In this document: positions 33,978-39,134 of the stretch, in pieces | How positions within the stretch are numbered: position 1 is the stretch's first letter | Layout: the number at the start of each line of letters is the position of its first letter | NCBI GenBank assembly: GCA_937876125.1 | Contig: CALEHF010000445.1 | Coordinates: 1 to 39,134 of the forward strand | DNA: 39,134 nt | Reading direction: 5' to 3' | Source: an uncultured bacterium | GTDB taxonomy: Bacteria; Planctomycetota; UBA8108; UBA1146 | Translations under genes and position numbers: made by a program | Notes under the pieces: model-generated | Told to the model about the DNA's origin: nothing | What the model saw: the letters and a program-made list of their open reading frames with translations, nothing else | The model's database searches: none

Positions 33978-34556
33978 TCAACGTCCCCGACGCGGGTTCC
34001 CCGCGCTCGGAGCGGGTCCGGGAGGGACTGCGTCGGGGTGATGGCGACGCAGGTAGTCGCGCAGGGCATCGTGGGTGCTGTAGAACGCGATCTCGTCCCA
34101 AGGGAGATCGTGAGGGGGAAAACTGCGCACTTCGGAGACTTCGTCGAGAGGTCTGGGGGTCCCTGTCGCAATTTTGCCCTCATACATCACGACGACCGAG
34201 GTCCAACCCTCGTAGGAGTAGACCCCCAAGAGATGGGTGAGCTCGATCTCGACCCCGGTTTCTTCGAGCGCTTCGCGCGCAGCGGCCGCGGGGACCTCTT
34301 CGCCGCGATCGACGAAGCCCCCCGGGACGGCCCACATCCCGAAGCCGGGCTCGATGGCGCGCCGGATGAGAAGAATTCCCTCATCCGTTGTGTAGATCAC
34401 CGCTGCGGCCACTTTGGGATCGATGTAGGTAATCGTGCCGCAGTCGGTGCAGATGGGGCGCACCTCGACGGGTGAGAGGCGACGCTCTTCGAGAACACCG
34501 CCGCACTGTCGGCAGAATGCGCAGACTTCATGGTGCGGAATGGGGGCCTCCTCCAA
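33978..34556 (-). CDS. Nudix hydrolase with N-terminal zinc ribbon
   Basis: A 192-aa protein. Residues 12-42 form a zinc ribbon (CRQC at 15-18, CTDC at 36-39), like that of NudC-type NADH pyrophosphatases. The Nudix box is complete: G80, E86, then REALEETGV (94-102). It probably hydrolyses a nucleoside diphosphate linked to another group, such as ADP-ribose or NADH. The C-terminus is Pro/Arg-rich. No ATG lies in a good position: TTG at 34556 has a poor ribosome site, while GGAGGAG sits six bases before an ATT codon (34541). Confidence 0.87.
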   Translation of the reverse strand: MEEAPIPHHEVCAFCRQCGGVLEERRLSPVEVRPICTDCGTITYIDPKVAAAVIYTTDEGILLIRRAIEPGFGMWAVPGGFVDRGEEVPAAAAREALEETGVEIELTHLLGVYSYEGWTSVVVMYEGKIATGTPRPLDEVSEVRSFPPHDLPWDEIAFYSTHDALRDYLRRHHPDAVPPGPAPSAGNPRRGR

Positions 34557-34835
34557 CAGGCTGCTTTGGCGCTCGCAGGTGCAACCAGACTACTCTCGCC
34601 AACCCATGAGTCCACGCCTTTGACTCGGCTTCCTTGACACCCTGGTCCCCTGGACGAGAATACCGCCGGTGGTGACCGGCTGCCAAAGACGCCGCAAGAT
34701 CCGGTAGAGGAGCGAACGGAGAACCAGGACCCGAATCCAGCCGTGGATCCGGGTTTTTGAGCGTGGAATCGTTCCGCCTCGCAGCCGGGCTCTGCCCGGG
34801 TGGTGTGTATCCGTCAGCACTCGGGGAGGCGGCCT

Positions 34836-35282
34836 TTGCGCGTACTCACGATCCGCGAGTCGACCTGGTTGAATGTGACGCCCGGTGCGGCATGGCGCAG
34901 GATTCTTTCCGTCGAAGAGTGGCCCGATTGGAACGAGGGGATTGCGGAAGCGCGCTGGCTCGGCCGACGCGGTTGGCAAGAAGGTCACCGGCTCCGGCTG
35001 GTGCCATCGGGCCCGCGATTCTCGTTTCTCAGTGGCGGAGTGGTCTCGCGCGTCGAGACCGATCGCGAAGTCCGCTGGATCGGCCGGTTCCTCACGGTGC
35101 GCGTGGAGTTCACGATCGCGGTGCGGACCGACGGTGTGGGATCTCGCGTCGATTTTGGCACCACGGTCCGCGGACTCGCGGTGCGGATCGTCGGGCAGGA
35201 CACTGTGGTGCGGGCGCTGAGCAAGTTCCAACGGCGCTACCTCGCCGCCTTGCGGGAGGCCGAGGAGCGCGTCGGGGTGTGA
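34836..35282 (+). CDS. SRPBCC family protein (START-like fold)
   Basis: A 148-aa protein with the polyketide-cyclase/SRPBCC pattern: VTPGAAWRRILSVEEWPDWN near the start, then alternating strands (LVPSGPRFSFLSGGVVSRVE, VRWIGRFL, SRVDFGTTVRG) and a C-terminal helix. It probably binds a hydrophobic ligand; the ligand is unknown. The TTG start at 34836 has GGAGG seven bases upstream. It precedes the two adenine methyltransferase genes on the same strand by about 90 bases. Confidence 0.75.
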   Translation: MRVLTIRESTWLNVTPGAAWRRILSVEEWPDWNEGIAEARWLGRRGWQEGHRLRLVPSGPRFSFLSGGVVSRVETDREVRWIGRFLTVRVEFTIAVRTDGVGSRVDFGTTVRGLAVRIVGQDTVVRALSKFQRRYLAALREAEERVGV

Positions 35283-35371
35283 TCGACACGGTCGGTCCAT
35301 TGCTTCGCGTCCCCCGGCACGTCTGAGATACGACACCAGTGACTCGGAACGCGAGCAGGAGCAGCGACCGC

Positions 35372-36760
35372 ATGATCATCTCGACGCATGAGATGCGCAC
35401 CATTTGGTACATGGGCGCGAAGACCCGCATCTGCCCCGACTTCATCGAGGGGGCCGTCGCGGACCTGCTTCCAGAGGGGAAGACCTTGCTTGACGTCTGC
35501 GCCGGTACCTCCGCGGTGGCGCGCACTTTCGCTCCTCGCCATCGAGTCTTCGCGAATGACGTCCAGCACTTCTCCGCGATCATTGCGAGTGCACACTTGG
35601 AAGGGGACGCGGAGTGGCGGGAGGCCCTCGAGCACCTCGACCCCGAGGTCGACCTCTCCCGCGCGACCGAGAGCAATCGGAAGTCTCTCGAGAAACTCCT
35701 TCCCTTGGCGGTCGAGCGGGAGGGATACCTCCTTCCGCGCGTGATCTCCGAGCTCAGTTCCAATGCGAAAGAGACTCCGGCATGCGATGAATATCGCGGC
35801 TTAGTGGCCGCGACTCCGGAGCCCACACTCGAGTCTAAGGGGAAGCCGGACAAACGCTATCAGCGCTTCGCCGAGGGGATGCCCGGAATCATTCGCGAGC
35901 GCCAGCGCGATCCGAGTACGCGACCCTATGCGCTGATCACCGCCTACGCAGGGAATGTCTACTTCGGCCTCGAGCAATCGATCACCCTCGACTCCCTGCG
36001 CATTGGGATCGACTCGATCCCAGACTCCGATCCCCTCCGCGACCGCAAGCGTGTCCTCTACCTCGCCGCTCTGGTACAGGCCGCGTCGGTTTCCACCTCG
36101 GGTACGAGCCACTTCGCGCAGCCGCGCAGCCTGACGAAGGATCGCGAGCTGCTCGCCGTCGCCCGGAGGCGATCGATCGACATCGAAGTCGAATTCCATC
36201 TCTCCCTCGATGCGATGCGTCGAGAGTGGGGGAGGGCGCCGCGCAACGATGGAAATCGCGTCTTCCGCATGCCCGCGGAAGAGTTGCTCGGTGAGGAAGG
36301 ACCGTTGGTCGGGGAGGAGATCGGATTGATCTACCTCGATCCGCCCTACACCGCCGACAACTACTCGCGCTTCTACCACCTGCTCGAAACCTTGGTCGAC
36401 TACGACTACCCCGCACTTGCGATGCGCGCGGGCGCGCTCACCCGGGGGCGATATCCAGTGAGTGAGAAGCGGTTCCAAAGTCGCTTCTGCTCGAAGGACG
36501 GGGTCGAAGATGCGTTCCGTTTTGTCATCGCGCGCTCCCACGCGCTCGGGGCGAACCTCCTCATCAGCTACGCAGCGGATCACGGCTTGCTGATGAAACG
36601 GATGCGCGAACACGGAGTCGAGAACCCGGTCGCGCGGTTCCGTGAGATCTGTCGCGAGGTGTACCCCAAGGTCGAAGTCAGAGAACGAGAATTGATGCAT
36701 TCGGGGCAGGGGGACTCGAACCACGCAGCGCGTGAGCTGCTGGTCCTCTGCGAGCGTTGA
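35372..36760 (+). CDS. D12-class N6-adenine DNA methyltransferase, first of a tandem pair
   Basis: A 462-aa enzyme related to Dam/D12-class methyltransferases. The N-terminal IWYMGAKTRI corresponds to the family YxGxK motif. SAM motif I is LLDVCAGTSAVARTF (residues 39-53), and the catalytic motif IV is DPPY (323-326, in YLDPPYTADNYSRFYHLLE). It should transfer a methyl group to the N6 of adenine in a specific DNA sequence. The ATG at 35372 has GGAG upstream; ATG at 35393 is possible. A second D12-class gene follows after three bases, suggesting a type IIS-like or two-strand system. No restriction nuclease is seen in the window. Confidence 0.87.
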   Translation: MIISTHEMRTIWYMGAKTRICPDFIEGAVADLLPEGKTLLDVCAGTSAVARTFAPRHRVFANDVQHFSAIIASAHLEGDAEWREALEHLDPEVDLSRATESNRKSLEKLLPLAVEREGYLLPRVISELSSNAKETPACDEYRGLVAATPEPTLESKGKPDKRYQRFAEGMPGIIRERQRDPSTRPYALITAYAGNVYFGLEQSITLDSLRIGIDSIPDSDPLRDRKRVLYLAALVQAASVSTSGTSHFAQPRSLTKDRELLAVARRRSIDIEVEFHLSLDAMRREWGRAPRNDGNRVFRMPAEELLGEEGPLVGEEIGLIYLDPPYTADNYSRFYHLLETLVDYDYPALAMRAGALTRGRYPVSEKRFQSRFCSKDGVEDAFRFVIARSHALGANLLISYAADHGLLMKRMREHGVENPVARFREICREVYPKVEVRERELMHSGQGDSNHAARELLVLCER

Positions 36761-36763
36761 CCG

Positions 36764-37951
36764 ATGCGCTACCTGGGGAACAAGCGCCATCTGTTGGCTG
36801 ACATCGAGAGTGCGGCACGCGCCATCGGTTTCGAGCGTGGCACGATGTGCGATCTGTTCGCAGGGTCGGCGCGCGTCGGGCGACACTTTCGCGCGCGCGG
36901 GTGCAGAGTGCTCGCGACCGACCTGATGGCGTGCAGCCACGTCTTCCAAAAAATCTTCCTCGAACTTCCCGGCCCGCCATCCTTTGAAGCATTTCGGACC
37001 GCCCATGACCTCCCGCCCCCGGTGCCTGAAAAGCGCATCGAAGGGGCGCTGCCGTCCGATCCGCTGGAGTGGGAACCGACGCGGAGAGTCCTCGCCTATC
37101 TCGAGCAGCTCGAACCGAAGGAAGGTCTGCTCACTCGGCAGTACTCCCCTTCCGGACCTCTGGGACGGATGTACATTCGCGAAGAGAATGCAGCGCGGTT
37201 CGATGCGATGTTGGGCGGGCTCAGAGAGTGGCACCACGACGGATTGCTGACTGAACCCGAGACGTACCTGTTGCTCGGGACGATCATCGATGCGGTGGAC
37301 CGGGTGGCGAACATCTCGGGCACGTATGGCGCCTATCTCAAGAAGTGGCAGTCGAATGCGATCGCCGATCTGTCGCTCAGGCTCCCCGCGATCGTCGAGG
37401 GACCGGTGGGGGCTGGCAACCAGCGCGATGCGAGTGAGTGGATCGAAGAGGTCGACGCGGACTGTCTCTACATCGACCCGCCCTACAATCAGCGCCAATA
37501 CGCTGCGAATTACCATCTGCTCGACATCGTGGCGCGCATTCCTTTCGAGGCGGATCTCCCCACTTTCGAGTCCTCGATCTACGGCAAGACCGGGCTCGTT
37601 CCGTGGCGGGAGAAGGCGAGTGTCCTGTGCAGTCGTCGGGGGACAGACTGTCGCGATGCGTTCGCGTCGATTCTCGAACGAACGCGCGTTCCGCGTGTGG
37701 TGATCAGCTACAACGAAGAGGGAATCATCACCCGCGATGAGTTCGAAGAAATCCTCGCGGCCTATGCGGGCGTTCGGCGATCGAAGCTCGGAACGGTTCT
37801 CAGAGAGATTCCCTATCGTCGATTCAGAAGCGATGCCGACGGACGCGTCGCATCGACCGGCGCGGGGCGCCAATACCGCGAGCTACCGGGGAGAGAGCGC
37901 AACGAAGTACACGAGTGGCTCTTCTCGGTGGCGAGAAAGGGAGATCGATGA
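36764..37951 (+). CDS. D12-class N6-adenine DNA methyltransferase, second of a tandem pair
   Basis: A 395-aa enzyme of the same class: MRYLGNKRHLL at the N-terminus, SAM motif I CDLFAGSARVGRHF (29-42) with the acidic D53 (ATD) after it, and DPPY (238-241, in YIDPPYNQRQYAANYHLLD). The two proteins share motif order but are otherwise quite different, so they probably recognise different target strands or sites. It starts three bases after the first methyltransferase and overlaps DUF423 by ATGA. No cognate endonuclease is encoded nearby. Confidence 0.88.
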   Translation: MRYLGNKRHLLADIESAARAIGFERGTMCDLFAGSARVGRHFRARGCRVLATDLMACSHVFQKIFLELPGPPSFEAFRTAHDLPPPVPEKRIEGALPSDPLEWEPTRRVLAYLEQLEPKEGLLTRQYSPSGPLGRMYIREENAARFDAMLGGLREWHHDGLLTEPETYLLLGTIIDAVDRVANISGTYGAYLKKWQSNAIADLSLRLPAIVEGPVGAGNQRDASEWIEEVDADCLYIDPPYNQRQYAANYHLLDIVARIPFEADLPTFESSIYGKTGLVPWREKASVLCSRRGTDCRDAFASILERTRVPRVVISYNEEGIITRDEFEEILAAYAGVRRSKLGTVLREIPYRRFRSDADGRVASTGAGRQYRELPGRERNEVHEWLFSVARKGDR

Positions 37952-38322
37952 ATCGTGCGCGCGTGATTCAAGGCAGCTCGTGTCTGTTCGCAGCGGGGGC
38001 GGTGATCTTCGGTGCGTTCGGGGCGCACTTCCTCAAAGATCAGCTGAGCGATCGGTCGCTCGAGGTGTTCCACACCGGCGTGACCTACCAGTTCTGGCAC
38101 GCCATGGGGTTGTGGCTCGCCGGCGATGCGGTTCGCACCGGAAGACCGGGGGGAATCGCGTCTCTGTTCTTCGCCGTCGGGATCATTCTGTTCTCGGGGA
38201 GCCTGTATACCATGGCGATCTCGGGGGAGACTTGGCTCGGGGCCGTGACCCCCATCGGCGGAGTTTGCTTCATCATCGGGTGGGCGCTACTCGCTCGCGC
38301 GGTGTTGCACGCGAAGCACTGA
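37948..38322 (+). CDS. DUF423 family membrane protein
   Basis: A 124-aa inner-membrane protein with four hydrophobic segments, typical of the DUF423 (YgdD) family. FGAFGAHFLKDQLSDRSLEV and the paired QFWHAMGL, then FSGSLYTMAI, are family hallmarks. Its function is unknown. The ATG overlaps the methyltransferase stop (ATGA), so it is co-translated with the methylase pair, which is probably incidental. Confidence 0.88.
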   Translation: MNRARVIQGSSCLFAAGAVIFGAFGAHFLKDQLSDRSLEVFHTGVTYQFWHAMGLWLAGDAVRTGRPGGIASLFFAVGIILFSGSLYTMAISGETWLGAVTPIGGVCFIIGWALLARAVLHAKH

Positions 38323-38349
38323 TCAGTCGAGGGGGCGAACCGCTCGCCG

Positions 38350-39134
38350 TTAGTCCTCTCCCTGAACCGCCTCGGCATTGGTAGGAGCGGTGTTGGGAGG
38401 AGCGGTGGCGGGAGGAGCGAGCCAAGCTTCGATCGTGGCTCTCAGGATCTTGAAGTCCTGGGTCGGCGCTTGGCAGACGCCATTCTCACAAAACCACGCC
38501 GTCGGACGTCCCGCGATCGGAGCGCGGTCCTTGAGGATCGGGATCATCTCTTCCGCGCGGACCCCCGCCTCCCCGATCGGGCGGTGCGCGAGCACTCGGT
38601 AGGGGATTCCCCCGCGCAGTGACGGCTCGAGGAACCCCTGCATCACAGGGTTCCGTAAGTCTCCAGCGATGACGATTTCAGGAATGCCTCGCTGTCGCAT
38701 CAGAGCCGCAATCAGCAACTCCGGCGCAGCGCTCGGGGCCTGCCCGGTCGCCGCCAACGACTCGCGTAGAATTCCATCCGCCCGCGCCTGGAACCGTGCG
38801 TCTCCCGTGAGCGCGTGGAGCCGGAGCAAGTTGCGCGCATGCGTTCCGTTGGCGGAGGGGAGAGCCGACCCGAAGTGCGGCTTGCGACGCGGGACGATCA
38901 GCTCGATCCCCGCCGGGGTCGAGTAGTACGCACCCCCGTCCGCCGTCTCACCCGAACCCGCTGTCTCCTCCGATTCCGGCGCCCTCGGAGTACCGGCGAA
39001 ATCGCGCTCGATCCACTCGGCGACCTCTCGGGCGTGTTCGACGAGAGCCGGATCGAACGACGCCTCATAGGTATCGAGAACCGCCTTGAGATAGAGGGCA
39101 CAGTCGGCGAGCGCGGCCGGGTGATCGGACGTGC
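38350..39134 (-). CDS. YyaL/DUF255 thioredoxin-domain protein, C-terminal part (cut by window end)
   Basis: 260 residues of the C-terminal alpha/alpha-barrel region of a YyaL (spermatogenesis-associated protein 20-like) protein; the 5' end lies beyond the window. Family features are SDHPAALADCALYL, GGAYYSTPAGIELIVPRRK, GSALPSANGTHARNLLRL, and near the end WFCENGVCQAPTQD, the counterpart of the usual CENxxCxxP motif. The frame is open to the window edge, where no start is needed. The tail is Pro/Thr/Ala-rich. It converges on the DUF423 gene 27 bases away. Confidence 0.85.
   Translation of the reverse strand, partial: TSDHPAALADCALYLKAVLDTYEASFDPALVEHAREVAEWIERDFAGTPRAPESEETAGSGETADGGAYYSTPAGIELIVPRRKPHFGSALPSANGTHARNLLRLHALTGDARFQARADGILRESLAATGQAPSAAPELLIAALMRQRGIPEIVIAGDLRNPVMQGFLEPSLRGGIPYRVLAHRPIGEAGVRAEEMIPILKDRAPIAGRPTAWFCENGVCQAPTQDFKILRATIEAWLAPPATAPPNTAPTNAEAVQGED

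Noticed and set aside
34634..34639. Perfect -35 box TTGACA upstream of the SRPBCC gene
   Set aside because: No acceptable -10 hexamer at 16-19 bases downstream, so I did not call a promoter.
35801..37873. A 690-codon open frame on the minus strand across both adenine methyltransferases
   Set aside because: The plus strand has two proteins with intact SAM and DPPY motifs and good starts. The antisense frame is an artefact of GC-rich codon use.

Overview
The window is high-GC bacterial chromosome with about 35 protein-coding genes packed on both strands. I saw no rRNA, tRNA, CRISPR array, insertion sequence or prophage. Several features suggest a planctomycete-like bacterium: a TlpA-like thioredoxin with the DFWGDW...YPHERSLV signature, an ECF sigma factor coupled to a membrane-anchored carboxypeptidase-regulatory-like protein, tandem MuiA/DUF4139 proteins, many large secreted proteins of unknown function, and frequent GTG and TTG starts. 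This assignment is inference from gene content, because no phylogenetic marker gene is present.

Layout. 1-3.0 kb (minus strand): a PYROXD2/CrtI-like FAD oxidoreductase translationally coupled to a GcvT-like aminomethyltransferase. 3.3-4.5 kb (plus): a secreted TlpA-like thioredoxin whose active-site motif is interrupted by an in-frame TGA. Reading through gives UAAC in place of CxxC, and a hairpin resembling a bacterial SECIS element lies 31 nt after the TGA. This is the most striking item in the window: a probable selenoprotein that a standard gene caller would split in two. 4.5-10.1 kb: an Old Yellow Enzyme, an exported methyltransferase, an alpha/beta-hydrolase-SGNH fusion, an unrecognised secreted protein and a small two-helix membrane protein.

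10.4-13.0 kb (plus): a putative cytochrome bd-superfamily complex. It has a CydA-like subunit with a C-terminal cytochrome c motif (CSSCH), a coupled second membrane subunit with a similar start, and a 35-aa single-helix protein in the position of CydX. 13.0-15.2 kb: a hypothetical gene, a beta-hydroxyacid dehydrogenase and a SprT-like protein with two zinc ribbons. 15.3-19.8 kb: formate-tetrahydrofolate ligase (fhs), an RNase HII-like protein, a CtlX-type amidinohydrolase and a SpoU methyltransferase that overlaps it tail to tail.

20.1-26.8 kb: an AAA/TPR giant with a degenerate P-loop, then on the minus strand an ECF sigma factor coupled to a membrane regulator with surface domains. 27.1-33.0 kb (plus): a YceH-type DUF480 protein, a CDGSH iron-sulfur protein, two tandem cysteine-rich membrane-anchored paralogues and two coupled MuiA-like secreted proteins. 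33.0-39.1 kb: small conserved genes, a zinc-ribbon Nudix hydrolase, an SRPBCC protein, two tandem D12-class adenine DNA methyltransferases with no visible restriction gene, a DUF423 membrane protein, and the C-terminal part of a YyaL-type (DUF255) protein cut by the window end.

Working together. Four-base overlaps (ATGA/GTGA) define coupled pairs: oxidoreductase/GcvT, the two cytochrome bd-like subunits, dehydrogenase/SprT, sigma/regulator, the MuiA pair and methyltransferase/DUF423. Strong intrinsic terminators separate most transcription units. TGA is the ordinary stop codon of many neighbours, so the in-frame TGA in the thioredoxin is better explained by local Sec recoding than by a changed genetic code.
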